Translations under genes and position numbers: made by a program
The notes under the pieces: generated by a model
Databases searched by the model: none
Told to the model about the DNA's origin: nothing
What the model saw: only the letters and a program-made list of their open reading frames with translations
Shown: one piece after another, positions 38,701 to 50,261 of the stretch
Layout of the letters: each line of letters starts with the position of its first letter
Numbering within the stretch: the first letter of the stretch is position 1
Assembly (NCBI RefSeq): GCF_001949145.1
Contig: NW_019091392.1
Location: 1,502,526-1,566,525, forward strand
Direction of reading: 5' to 3'
Length of the DNA stretch: 64,000 nt
Origin: Acanthaster planci
Lineage: Eukaryota > Echinodermata > Asteroidea > Valvatida > Acanthasteridae

Positions 38701-39238
38701 CTGTGACATTAAAGCATTTGTATCTTTGAAATATTAATATTAAAGAGTGCTTAAGAGAAGCTGACAAAATTAAGAAGACATCTTCTGTTCTCTTATCGTC
38801 ACTCTAACTTGGACTTTGCCCGAATCAGAGATAACGGAATCTAAACGTGATCAGCGCATAATTATACGTTTACTGTGCCTTGAGATTTCTTTCCGTCAGA
38901 CTGTGTTTTGATTTTCCTCAAGTCTTTAACTTTATGGAAGAGAGAGGAATGGGTAAAGTGATTCCAGACTCACCCAAATAATACTCATGAGGTAACATGG
39001 GGAAGTGCGGATGGGGTGCCACTGGAAAATACGGGCTGTGCCTTGTGGACGGGTGGTGGAGCGCGTAAGGCCTCGGTGCGAGGATGTTGTCGATGGTGAA
39101 CCTCGACGGTGGGCTTGGAGCATTGCCTACTGCGCCCGCGGCGGCCCCGGCGCTGAAGTAAGCGGCTGCTACAGATCCTAAAGCCGACAGGCTGACCGGT
39201 GGTTGAGACCCAATGTTCATCTCGTTCCCAAGGAACAT
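32363..39238 (-). CDS. gsc: Goosecoid homeobox transcription factor
   Basis: Three exons on the minus strand (39238-38974, 35334-35138, 32749-32363) give 282 residues; vertebrate Goosecoid is about 257. Residues 47-54 are FTIDNILA, the eh1/GEH repression motif that binds Groucho/TLE corepressors, followed by APRPYA as in other Goosecoid proteins. The homeodomain is residues 109-168 ([17 protein letters not shown]...WFKNRRAKW) with Lys at position 50, the Bicoid-type specificity that reads TAATCC-like sites. The intron between homeodomain residues 46 and 47 is at the expected Goosecoid position. The N-terminus is Ala/Ser/Pro-rich and the tail acidic ([15 protein letters not shown]). An in-frame stop precedes TTG at 39277, so the first ATG (39238) is chosen; a second ATG six codons on has the better Kozak context. 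Expected role: nuclear repressor in organizer, axial and head patterning. Confidence 0.95.
33046..33137. repeat. 46-bp tandem duplication in goosecoid intron 2
   Basis: TTCAACCGTTTCCGGTGAAT... and, 46 bp on, TTCAACCGTCTCCGGTGAAT..., both running into AACTTCATCCTTTC. The copies differ at a few positions. Confidence 0.8.
35043..35090 (+). repeat. (GGGT)n tract, potential G-quadruplex, in goosecoid intron 2
   Basis: Seven GGG runs, six of them evenly spaced by single T residues, plus an outlying GTGGGTGG. This matches a parallel G-quadruplex consensus on the plus strand, the template strand of goosecoid. It begins about 48 bases inside the intron from the exon 2 donor. Confidence 0.85.
35138..35334 (-). 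CDS. gsc: goosecoid exon 2 (homeodomain helices 1-2)
   Basis: 197 bp; acceptor atgtcatccctcag|CC and donor GTTGAG|GTGAGATG. It supplies [13 protein letters not shown], the basic KRKRRHR arm and homeodomain residues 1-46, ending ...LKEERVE. Confidence 0.95.
35335..38973 (-). other. gsc: goosecoid intron 1
   Basis: A 3.6-kb AT-rich GT-AG intron with no extra exon evident. It contains a tRNA-like repeat at 37738-37809. Exon 2's acceptor region has a purine-rich upstream tract (GAGAGAGAGAGA on the plus strand near 35370). Confidence 0.8.
37738..37809 (-). repeat. tRNA-derived SINE or tRNA pseudogene
   Basis: On the minus strand TTCTCAGTTGGACAGCC resembles an A box and GGGTTCGAGTCCC is a perfect B box/T arm, about 42 bp apart. 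A CCTG-TGGT-CAGG stem falls where an anticodon arm would be. The 5' and 3' acceptor strands (AACCAAT and AACCGAC) do not pair, so it is not a functional tRNA. Confidence 0.5.
38974..39238 (-). CDS. gsc: goosecoid exon 1 (eh1 repression motif)
   Basis: 265 bp from ATG to donor TTGG|GTGAGTCTGG. It encodes 88 codons plus one base: an Ala/Ser/Gly-rich stretch, [11 protein letters not shown], and a Pro/His-rich stretch ([16 protein letters not shown]). Confidence 0.9.
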
Positions 39239-39403
39239 GTAACTCCTGCCGTTTGAATTGAAAATGGAAGGAAGCAAGCCTCAAAGCGGTCGAGCACGCG
39301 ACGTGTCCTTGAGAGCGCTCTGTATTTCAGTCACTTTTGTCTTTCATGGGTTTTGCTCGGTTTTGCAAAAGATAATCTGAAGCAACAGCCCAAGAAAAGT
39401 TTG

Positions 39404-39518
39404 CTTTTATACTGCTGTGTGTAAACCGAAGGAGAGATACAGCTTAGCCAGTCGTTTTCACTTGGTGGGTTTGGTCAGTCAAGTTAGCTGCAATTTGATT
39501 GGCTGCCAGCTGGCCAAT
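39404..39518 (-). promoter_or_regulatory. gsc: goosecoid promoter: TATA box with CCAAT/E-box cluster
   Basis: TATAAAAG on the minus strand (39411-39404) predicts a start near 39378 and a 5' UTR of about 140 bases. About 90-110 bp upstream lie two CCAAT boxes in opposite orientations (39498-39502 and 39514-39518) flanking an E-box CAGCTG (39507-39512). The K50-homeodomain core TAATCT near 39373 could allow autoregulation, known for goosecoid elsewhere; here that is inference. Confidence 0.55.
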
Positions 39519-42104
39519 AGTCGTTCTCCTGAGATCATTATCCATTGGATCGTACCCATTGCAATGGGGGCGCAAGTGACGGCGTATCTCTTTTTCACTA
39601 CGTGGATAATGAGCCACTCAACAATGCTTAAAGAACCTTCTCCATTTTTTCTTTTTATCTCTGTTGTAGTGAACACGATGACGCAAATGAAAGGGGTTTT
39701 TTTTAGCAAACCATCTTCATTTTTTCAGTCTAAATCCCTTGGTGTAAAATTACAGATAATTATAGCGACCAATATCCCGCCTTCTTACGCACACAAACGG
39801 TAACGAAATTCCACGCGGTCATTACAGAGCACATGGTTTTCTGTTTCTGTTTACATTCAGAGTGGACCAGAACGATTTTTCAAAGATTCTGCGCTGTGGT
39901 GGCGTGTCCTAGTCAATCAACATTTTAGTTGGTATGACGTGGATATCGACTGGAATATCATGAACAACAATTCCAAACGGTTTCCAGCTTGTGCGTGAAA
40001 AAGAAAAGGCACAGCATTACCACTTTGTGTTACCGCTATCCGTTACCGCTGGCGATTTTTTTTCCTAGGAAGGTTGGGGTAATTATCATATACGGGCGTG
40101 GTTAACTGCAAGCTCAAGGAGGTCAGTGGACACTTATAAACTTAAGCGCTGAGGTCCAACCAACTAACTCCCCACCAAGAAAGAAATTACTACATATAGC
40201 CTCGAACCCTCGGCTTGTTAGTTCAAGGATAACGCTCTTCTGACACAGCTACCATGCAAGTTGGCCAGAAGAGAAATTTTGTTGTGTCTTACACTTAAAA
40301 GTTCGTACCCCATTTACGATAATTGCCGCCAACCTTCCAATATGAAAAGCACATGCTTAACGGTTAATTAACATATGCCCATGTTATTATAATCACCCCT
40401 AAACTTCCTAGGAAAAAATTACGCTAACCGCCCGGGTGTGTAAATGGACCTCAAGACAGAGTGGGGAAGCCAAAAGCGACAGGACATGGCATTCCTTGCG
40501 AATGTATTTTCTAACAGTGGCAATACTTAACCCCACGTCAGAGGTTACGACACAGATCTTCTGAAAATAGCCTTCATAATATCCAAGGTATGTGTGAATT
40601 TTTAGCAAAACTGAGAAATCTAGCTTTTTAAAAATCATTTTCATTGTTTGTTGAGCCATGTAAAACTTGATATGACAATTCGCCATTCTACGAAGGGAAA
40701 ACAAGCCCTAAGAAGCCCTACTGGTTAAGGAAATGTATGCAATATTCGCATAGAAATTTTGGATCGAGATACAGCCAAAATGCATTTTTTTTAGCACAAC
40801 AGCCGTATATTCCATCAAATTAATTTGTCGTTTTCTGGTTAATTTCAGTGATGGAAAAATGCCAGAAGGACACCAGGAGGGAGATTCTCTACCTCTCCCA
40901 AACTGCATATATACTGGATGCATCAGTGAACAAAAGTGGGCATTATGAGGATTTTGTGGTTTGGTGTTGCGTTCACTCCATAGAAGTCGCTATCTCTCTT
41001 GCTTGCGACTGGCACAAGCAATCACACAAAACAAAGCCCAACACAAATAGGGGACCCTTACAGGATGATCGTCTTATTGGGGACACCCCATTGTTTTCTG
41101 AAGGGGGAATTCCAAATCGGATTTGCCGAGCTCTCGTCCCTTTTTGAACCCCTTCCCTCAATGACCACCCACCATCAGAACTTAAAAGGCCCTCTTGTTC
41201 TTTATTCTACCAGAGATTTCAAAGGATTATCATTATGTTTCCTAAGTGCTCTCCCCTTAGCAATGATGTAAGGTTTTTTCTTGCTGCTTTAGTGCTTGGC
41301 GTTCCCTTTTTGACGTAAGGTTAAGTTAATAGCACAGCAGGTGGACATGTAAAGTAACCACGCGTTTCACTTACCTTGGTGGGTCCCTGCTGTGCTCGCT
41401 TGCATTTGCGCATTGTGGCGACGCATGCGTGTCAGAATCGAGACAAGAAAAAACTACCGGGTGAAGGAAAAACTCCTCCTTCAGATATTTACCCTAGCGC
41501 TCTATGCAAAGAATGTCGCAGGATGTTGGAATCTTAAATTTGATGATTTCAAAATAAGTATTCCTCAATAATTTGTCACATCTAAAAGTCATTGTTAAGG
41601 AAAGCATTTCTAGATATCACGGCAAAAGATCCTTCCACAACCTGGACCAATTAATGGACGAACCAGAGTAAAAATATTGGGGCGAGATAAAGATGTGTAA
41701 TCTCAATGGGATTTCTCGGATATGATGCTAAAGTCGAGGGGTTTTGTCCACACTCCGAGAGGAAGGGAAATCAAACAGCGATGAGAACCGTCCTTATCTT
41801 GATTTCAAAAGTATCTGGATCTGGATAAATACTCTAAAAAGTTCAAAACGAGCATCACTCAGAACGGAACTGGGGGTTGTTCATTCCAGCTGTAGACGGT
41901 TTTGCAGTGATGTTTTGAAGCTAGATAACTTCTCCATAGAAGTCATGTGTTTTGGCAACTTCCAATTTCTTGCCATCTTAGGAAAGAATGAATGAAGATG
42001 GGATTGTGACAAAGACTGTAGGGTGACAAATTGATTTGTCTTGCAGCACCTAGTGTTCATTCGTGTGCGACATGATGGGGGTTATTGCGAATCAAGGAAA
42101 TCTC
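39519..42104. other. Gene-free interval upstream of goosecoid
   Basis: No supported exon. A tRNA-like fragment lies at 40205-40268. The position makes this the likely proximal regulatory region of goosecoid, but I see no diagnostic site cluster beyond the promoter. Confidence 0.45.
40205..40268 (-). repeat. tRNA-like SINE fragment
   Basis: On the minus strand, GGTAGCTGTGTCAGAAGAGC resembles an A box and GAGGGTTCGAGGC a B box. CTTG/CAAG between them could form an anticodon-like stem. Acceptor pairing is poor. Likely a SINE head. Confidence 0.4.
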
Positions 42105-42530
42105 TTATGTCCAAGTCAACATTGTGATGATTTTGTGTAGCATGACTAAGCTGCTGTACCGTCTTCTCTGCTGTAGGAGGGGATGTTTGAGCTTTTTTAG
42201 CCTTGCTGTAACAGAGCTGGTCCTAGTGTAATCTTGAATGATTGTACGCACCGCCCTGCACTGGACAGCCTCAATCTTGTCGATGTTTTTCTTTGTATGC
42301 GGAGCCCATAAAGAGCTGCAATACTCGAGGTGGGGTCGAACCAGACTCTTGAAAGCCTGGGCTTTTACATGGACTGGAGCATTATTAAGGTTTCTATGAA
42401 GGAACCCAATGACACTATTGACTTTCACTGTGATAATATCTATATGCTGAGTCCTTTTCACGTCAGATGAAAGGATAACACCAAGGTATTTATGTTGATT
42501 TGTATAAAAAAGGGTTCCGCCCCCCCCGAC
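42105..42530 (-). pseudogene. Truncated reverse transcriptase of a non-LTR retrotransposon (CR1/Jockey-like)
   Basis: One minus-strand frame reads KYLGVILSSDVK, then VNSVIGFLHRNL, then KSLVRPHLEYCSSLWAPHTK, NIDKIEAVQCRAVR and TSSVTARLKKLKHPLLQQRR. This is the conserved end of the reverse-transcriptase domain (palm end and thumb) of CR1/Jockey-type elements. The frame continues upstream of its first Met to about 42530, where a C run ends similarity. The catalytic palm and the endonuclease are missing and a stop follows at 42105, so this is a dead 5'-truncated fragment. Confidence 0.8.
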
Positions 42531-43646
42531 TCGGCCTATTAAATGGATACGTCTTTTTTTCCCTCTGCACCATCGTCCAGCTATGATTAAAAAGGTGATC
42601 GGACCGAACTATACACAATGTTTCATTCTTAGCACGCAAACAAGCGCAAATAGAAAGAAAATATCAGGGATTCGTTCAACGAGAATTTTGTTTGTGATGT
42701 TTTCTTGGGGTCAGTCTGGGAACTAGACTCACCCGCACCGTCTTTCTTCCCCTGCTACAGCGCATGCACGGTATATGGTTTCGTACCTCGATTTTCCAAG
42801 TTCAAGCTTGAGGGGGCAATTAAAATGCCTAGCAAGTCTTTCAATAATCGTGGAAGTCAACTAAGTTCCCAAAAAAGCCAGTTAGATAGTACCATTCTAT
42901 CCATAACGCGGTAAATAAAGCAAAAAGTAGCAATTCAAACAAAAGCAAATAAGTTTATTTAAAAAAAAAAGAAATTAAACTGTACATAAAATGTACATAT
43001 TATCTAGAACAATTGAAAGGATCTCTAACAAGATAACGTAAAAACAGTCAAAGTTGTGTGTCTTTTCCTTTAACAAAAAAAGAGAAATATTTGCCAAGAG
43101 ACTTTAACTGACAAAAAATAATGTAACTCAAGCACAAAGTTTGCCAATTCCCATTTACGTAACCAATAGTTACACAACTCTTTTTTGGGTTCAAAGGAAT
43201 ACAAGCCAAACTCTTTGAGTGGTGCCAAACTTATTATCAAGCAAAGTAAACTGTAACAAAAATCCAATGACAATTCCAATGTCTGTATACTTCCAAATTC
43301 TGGGCTATAATACGTCAAAGTCTGCAGCCTTCTACGAAATTCGACCCGATGACCTTTGGGTTGAACTGTCTTCTTTGATGACGTACTGTGAGATAATTGC
43401 CCTGGCTACCGCACAGATGGAAAGAATTCTATACACAGACACTGCTAGTGTTTTCTAAGTGAATTCCTCAATATTTTGACTCAATAAATTTGAATTTTTA
43501 GAACATTGTTATCGCTGTCAGGTGTCTAACAGGCGTGCCGGGACAAAATAGTGTCCGTTTATGGAATTCTATCAAAAACTGTGGTCAATACCTATTTGGA
43601 ATTGAAATTATTCAGATCCACAAATTCAAACGGCTTTCATTGACTA
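42531..43646. other. Gene-free AT-rich interval
   Basis: No coding frame recognised; a 13-base A-rich run at about 42958-42970. Confidence 0.5.
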
Positions 43647-43795
43647 CAGGCCGGTTCATACTTCAGGCGAATGTGAAAGCAAGGCGAATTTTACGTCACG
43701 AAAGATTTGCAGCAAAATATCGCAGCGCGAAGATTTGATCTGATGCCACAAATACGCGTTTGTGTTCGCTTTCGGTCAAAGTATGAACCGGCCTG
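43647..43795. mobile_element. MITE, 149 bp, with 17-bp terminal inverted repeats
   Basis: Starts CAGGCCGGTTCATACTT and ends with its exact reverse complement. Inside, each arm repeats GCGAA-like motifs (GGCGAATGTGAAAGC left; reverse complement of TTTGTGTTCGC right), so the inverted similarity continues imperfectly for about 45 bp. The centre contains TTTTACGTCACG. It has no coding capacity. A non-autonomous DNA transposon; the flanks do not show a convincing target-site duplication. Confidence 0.75.
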
Positions 43796-44250
43796 AACTC
43801 CAAAATGTAACTTCGCTGATTATGCAAAGAGACAACCGAGTAGTTGGACTAACGTCGTGTGACGTCTTGTCAAAGATAAGGGGTATGTCGGTCTCAGTCT
43901 TTAGGCTTGCTTCGACATATCGGCTGACAGGCCATAAACTTGTGATAGCCTTATTCACTTGCCTTGGTAGTGACTTGACGACGCCACAAAACTTTCAGAC
44001 TCAAATCTTGGACATCCGTTGCTCGAGAACACTTACAAGAAACTCTCACACCCCACCTCAGCAGCTAAAACGACTGCTTCCTATGTCCCTGAAAAGGCGC
44101 ATTCACATCATGGGTCCTAAAATTATGCTGCGACTTCCAACAGGATGCAACAAAAAGATCAATATGAAATGAGACAGTGAATCACCATAAAAACTGTTGA
44201 GGAGGAGCGTCTTCCTGTAGGTTTTCAGGTCATATATCCACAGTATTAGG
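43796..44250. other. Gene-free interval
   Basis: No supported feature; the frame at 43762-44172 overlaps the MITE end and is not gene-like. Confidence 0.5.
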
Positions 44251-44254
44251 CGGA

Positions 44255-44400
44255 ATGTCAAATTAGGTATTTCAAATGTCAATAATAGGAAACTGAATGT
44301 CCACACAACATTATAAAACCAGAGTAAAAGTCTACCTAGCCACATCATTATCAAAATAGATAATTCAAAATAATGTCAATAGGGAAATCAAATATCCACA
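44255..44400. repeat. Diverged inverted copies of the GTGGACATTTGATTT motif
   Basis: AAACTGAATGTCCACA and GGGAAATCAAATATCCACAT are reverse-complement relatives of the GTGGACATTTGATTTACC core of the downstream array. With the array they make a large, loose inverted repeat with about 410 bp between arms. Confidence 0.5.
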
Positions 44401-44841
44401 TGAAGAAATGTGTTATGTAACCAAGTGACCACCGATGCATAACTTCATTACATGTGCGTCAAATGCAGCATTGGTAATTTAAATATCCCAAACAAATGTT
44501 AGGTAGCTATTGTGTTGAAGACTTTAGAAGTTGAGCACAATATGCCGTACCATGAAATTCCCGACGCTGACAAGCAGCGATATTACGATGCCTTCGTAAA
44601 ATTTCATTAAGAAAAAATTGGGAATAACTTTTGAAATGGACAGTAATTACCTCATCTGGAAGGCATTTCAAAGACTGATGTAAATAAAAGAAATAGCTAG
44701 GCCTTAGTAACAGTTGGTTTAAAAAATATCTACCATGATTTTCAGGTGAAAGTATCATCTCAAATCATGATCATTTCAAACATCCACTCATTGAAACCAC
44801 TATGTAACATCTGATTTCCCTAGTGGACGTTTGCTTTTTTG

Positions 44842-45290
44842 TGTAGGTATTTCACCCACGAAGTGGATATTGATTTACTTTTTTACATATTGTGATACCT
44901 AGTGGACATTGGGATGATCTATTTGGACTCCACGTCATATTCTTGGCATATGATATGTCTATGCTGATGATTACTGTACAAGTGTGGATATTTGACCCAC
45001 CCCAGTGGACATTTGATTTACCTATTTGTATATTGTGATGCCTAGTGGACATCTGAATGACCTATTTAGACTTCGCGTCATATTCTTGACGTAATGATCT
45101 GTCTATGCTGATGATTACTGTACAAGTGTGGATATTTGACCCACCCCAGTGGACATTTGATTTACCTATTTGTATATTGTGATGCCTAGTGGACATGTGA
45201 ATGACCTATTTGGACTTCACGTCATATTCTTGACGTAATGATCTGTCTATGCTGATGATTACTGTACAAGTGTGGATATGTGACCTGAAA
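44842..45290. repeat. 144-bp tandem array, about 3 copies
   Basis: TGTGGATATTTGACC starts at 44983 and 45127, and TGTGGATATGTGACC at 45271: an exact 144-bp period, with a more diverged earlier copy from 44842. Each unit contains two AGTGGACAT motifs 40 bp apart, showing an older 40-bp subunit. The last two full copies differ at only a few positions. Confidence 0.85.
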
Positions 45291-48200
45291 AACCTATTAA
45301 CGTAACTAGAGTCTCTTTGCAAACGGGTGCTTTCTGTGAAGACATCTCTTTTGAACAATAAGGATTACTGAAGTGCAATAAGGTGCATGATTCCATTTGG
45401 AGGTTGAACCTTCGAAAAATATAGTTACATATGAAACAAAGATAAGGCATAAAAGCCACTGACCTAAAAATGGAAATATCTTTCCAGTGGATTCTTTTTA
45501 TTATAGAGAGCGTCGGTTAGGACAGGCTAAGTAGTGCAAGGAGGAACACAGACTATGGAACACAGAAGAAATAGGAATGCTATTATAAATAGCTGAAATT
45601 GGCAATGGAATAAAAGATAAGGGCTCCATGTTTACTTCCTATTAAATGGTCATGTAATTCAATTTATCGACTACAATAAAAACGCACCTTGCTGTTTTAA
45701 ATATCTTGATATTTAATTAAGCGAATATGTATCTTCCCTAAATGTCATATCATCACAACAGTGCCCTCAGTTGTCCGGAAAAGCAAGTACAATTTTACAT
45801 GTAAATGTTTAACAAGTGCACTTTTCAACACCCGTTACGCCGAAAGTGCATGTACAGTATGTCAAATAGTTTTCATGCACTGCCCAAGAATATGACGTTG
45901 CACAAAAGGTGCATCTGAAAAAAAAAACTCATCGCTAGGAACCTTTAATTAACCTGAGCGACTTATCAATTAAAGGTTGCAGGCCAGTAAATAGGAACAA
46001 AATGGCTTACGCAGACCGAATCATGATGATTAGACTTTCTAATTCTCTGCTATTAAAGTGTTTCGTGACACGTGGACTGCATGGGGGTTGTAAAGAAAGA
46101 GGATAGAATCTACTAGCAGGACTGCCAGCTGGTATTTCTGAAAATATCGGACCAAACGGGGCCCTCCAAATAGCTTTATTTTGCAATGGGGTGTAGGCAT
46201 CAATTTTCAAAATGGCGATGGGCCTCATGACTGTTTTGGGGGGGTGATTCTCTCTGGAGAGAAATATCTTCAAACGTCATTGGTTAAGCCACTGAAAATT
46301 GAAAGGAAAGTGAAAGATGAGGAAGTGAGCTTTAGTTTGATATGCGTCTTGAACACCAGAGAAACTTGTATTTTTTTCTGAATTTTTGTAGTGAGGATAT
46401 TTATTACATCTGTTTTATGGCAGCTCGTTTACTGATCTGCAGTCTATATAAGTATCCATGCACCCTACGCATTAGCCTTTAGGAAGCATGGCTAACACAA
46501 TAGGAAGGCGTTATTGAAGTGGGTAAATTTGGAGCAAACACAAAAGATTTTACCCAAACCAAATAACGTCCCCTTATTGTGTCCACCATTCCTCTATACA
46601 AGGCTAAATCTTTGGCTGCTATTATGAGTGCACAGCCCAATTCAAGGGAAATTCTACACCAGGCCGAGGCGCTCAAAAAGTACGACTACAGTTTATTTTA
46701 AAAACAGGAGATTTGTTTGAGAGGCCTGAGGGACTTTGGTTGCTTGCACCTGGGTTGCGAACGTGGTTGATGATTTTACATCGTTTTCAATTGGGGCTTG
46801 AATTGGTTCAGTGCACCCTTATGACGAGGCACCGCCACAGGTACTAGGTATATTTATGTCTGTGGGCAAAGATCATATGGTTTTTGAACAGCGCCCCCAA
46901 TTGGTTATTTCTTTTGAGTCAGTTAACATCTCTTTTTCTTTCGTCATTTACTGACACAAACATTACAGTATTTCATTAGGATCGTTCTTGCATTTACTCT
47001 TTTAAATAAAATAAATTACTTATTAATAAATGTCATATGACATTTAACTTATCCATATTCTGACAGAAATAAATAATTCATTGAAATCGATGAAAGTTGC
47101 AAGGTTCTGAGCAGAGCAACTAGATACTGCCAAAATTCAACATGACGAAGCATTCATCCTCATTCGGGATTGGATCGCAGGAAGAATTGATGAGAACACC
47201 CATGTGGGCTTAAACTATTCAAAGATGCCGTTTCTCTGCAGTCAGGCCTGGAAAAGGGTCGATACGAGTTATGGCCACAACTCTTTAGTTTGACGATAAT
47301 TGAAACGCAAATGAAGATGAATGAGCCAGATTGTTCTGCTTTGAAATAGACCCCGGAGGGGTGACAGAAAATAGGATCGCTAACTAGTGAGGACGCCCTA
47401 ACAAGTACCCGGGCAGGGACTGGATCATGGATGTTCAATTCATTTTAAGGGCAAAAGTGTCACTGGGATTTGCCCAAATGTAACTTAATTTTAATGCATT
47501 TAAAATCAAGTTATAATCGTGTGGAGGGCCGGCTTGTTTTAATGTCGGGCACAGCGCAGACGCGCTCAGCGATCCGAGCAGGAACAAAAGAGGGTGTGTT
47601 TTCAAATGAATGACTTTGGCACAAGCTCACCACGTAGGCGTGGCAGTACATGTGCGTTTGACGCGGGCACGCTGAGTACACGCAGTGAATTTATGCTGGA
47701 ATTCAGCTGTCTTCGCGTGTGCGCCAAACGCGTAACCCTGGAGCCCAGTTGGAAATCTTTTCACTATCCTGTCTTTCTTTCGCCAGTGAGGGTGCACTCC
47801 AACTAGGGGCGTGTCTGTGGCACCATTGATCTCCATTAAAGACTGGATAGGACATCGCGTCCAAAATTTTCAGGAGGGTAAATAACGAGCGTTGCGAATA
47901 TCGTTGCGTGTATTTTCAAATCGAGTTTTTCAAAAACCGGTTGAGGTTTTTATGTTTCAATCGTCAGATTTCGAAGAAAAACTGAATTCTGCACCCGGAA
48001 TGGATAAATTTGGAAAGAATAATGGTTGGGGTGTGCGCAGCAGTGAATTACCGGAGATTAACGTCAAGTTTGGAAGCAGAAACAGAAGGAAACGAGAGTC
48101 GTGTCAGAAAGTTTCTCAAGTTGTACTTTATAATGCTTAACTTTAATCCTGTATAGACCGAGTAAGAAATTTATGACAGTCTATCTAGCCTATCAGGCTT

Positions 48201-50261
48201 CGTAGGTTTATATGAAACTTCACTAACTCGAAGTTGGGACCGTCTTAAATGTTACTTATAGGCAAAAGTGGTTTTAAAAACTGAATGACTAATTTGTCGT
48301 TTATTTTCCCCAGATTTCACCGGAAAAATCTCCAAGACAGCTATGATTTGTGTTTTTCGGATCTAAAGACGCCTTGAACCCAAATTGTGTGACCGACGAT
48401 GTGATATGAGTGACAGAATTCTTCTTCGGGGCAGACATGATCCGAAGTGAAAGTGCTAACGTTTCTGTTGAATGAAGTTACAAACCAGGGAATTCAAAGT
48501 CAACGCAGTTTGTTTCCACTTTGTTTTATTTGCACTATCATGAATCAAATGTGAAATAAAAATGCCAGAAAAATGTTGGATGATGATTGTTTTGGGTGTG
48601 CCCGCTGGGGTGCACCAGTGGTGCGCACTTTGGAAGGAAAACAGCTTCTTATCTGAAGTTGCCTTAACTAACTGTAACACTGCTCGGTAGACGATTCCGT
48701 GCGCTTCTTAAGCTTCGGAGAAATGCCTCTCAACGAAGGAGAATTTAAAAAAAAATCATATTCAGTGTCCTCGCCAGCTTCCGTTTCGGAGGTCGCCTGT
48801 TTTTACGACAGGAGAAACGTGGCGAGAAAAGCAAAAATGTCAAATAGTCCATCGGGAACAAATGCTTGCTCTTCGGAACTACTTTCTTTAGAAATCTGTC
48901 TGTCACAATCACCGCTATGCATGCAGTCGACCGAGTGATCTCCGACCATGTTTTCTTTATGGCTGCGTTGATGGCCGAGACTGTAAATTTTACGTGGAAT
49001 GGGCTTTGTTTTTTATTTAGTATGAAACTGTGTGACACTGGCAGCTACAAAGGCGCAACACAAACTATAAAGTACTGGAATTTTGGCCAATTCTCGTGTC
49101 CAACACCTCTTGCTTAAGTGAACCTTTGAGCAGGGGAACCGCCAAAAGACGGCAGTCTATAATTAAATAACATAAATAAAAGCGCAAAAATACGTGAAAC
49201 ATCTTAATTTTTAGCTGACTATTTCAACAGGCCTGTAACAACGCTGCTTGATATTTTTTTTCAGCGAGAAAACTGTAGGCTTTAATTTCAAATTTAGCAA
49301 AGGGAAATTTCATTTTTCTTTTTTAATCAAAAGGGCCCACGCAATGTAAGTTCAATGAACTTCATGTAAATGCTCCTTTGTGTCCCATTAGACCTTATTT
49401 TCCATTTGAGTAATGTCATTTTTAGGGCATTTCGGTTTCTTTTTTAGGTTCATAATCATATTTCTCTGGCGTAAATTTCATTTATTCTGATGATTCGTTG
49501 CAAATTTCAGTTCACGACAATACGCAACTGAGCAATGTTTCCTTGTGAAGATATTTGCTCGGCAAAATTCACAATTTGAACAGAGAACTGCCCAGAGTAA
49601 TAGTGTTCTTTGAGGAAAACCGTTGAAACTATTAAATGTTCATAAAAAGTGCACTTTTCAATACGGGGATGCAAAATAGTTTTTTAACATAATAAGGCTT
49701 TTTATGTGAAAAAAAAAAGTGGGAAAATCAAGTTAAATTATAAATTCACAAAAATCAGACACTTCGTTCTGTAATATATAAATAAACTATTTACGTCAAG
49801 CCAACTTTTCATTTTTTGGTAATTCTTGAACCAGAAAAGGGACTATTTAAAGAAGGTCTGTGCATTCGATGTGAGCCGAAGTCTGACTCCTCGAACCCAA
49901 ACATAAATACTCTGTTTTTTCTTTCAACTTTTTTCCAAGATATTGCAACAAAAAAGACGACAAAAGTTGGATATTTGGATGAAAAAATATCCCGCAGTGT
50001 GATTTGACTTCATCCTTGCGTATTTCACAATTTAGACTTGAGGAAATCTGTTGTGGCAAATAATTTTGCACCGTATGCTTGAAAACTGTTTGTGGTTGAG
50101 TGTGAATAGTTTACGTTTTACTTTGGTATACTTGGAGCACGCCTTTCGGGTTATATTTTCGTTTTTTATGTCCTCCCCATTACTATTTTCCACCTTTTGG
50201 AAATAGAAAGTATTCAATAATTGTCTACAATAGTAAGATATTTAAAGGACAGTGAGCATCT
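45291..50261. other. Gene-free interval
   Basis: No supported exon. Two similar stretches share AAGTGCACTTTTCAA (about 45815 and 49650), probably copies of one dispersed repeat. A CTCF-like core (CAGCGCCCCCAATTGG) lies at 46889-46904. Confidence 0.5.

Noticed and set aside
44842-45290. CRISPR-like array
   Set aside because: The repeats are contiguous 144-bp tandem units, not short repeats separated by unique spacers, and the DNA is animal.
47652-47733. Possible inverted repeat (GTGCGTTTGACGC ... GCGCCAAACGCG)
   Set aside because: Arms pair for only about 12 bp with mismatches; too weak to call an element.
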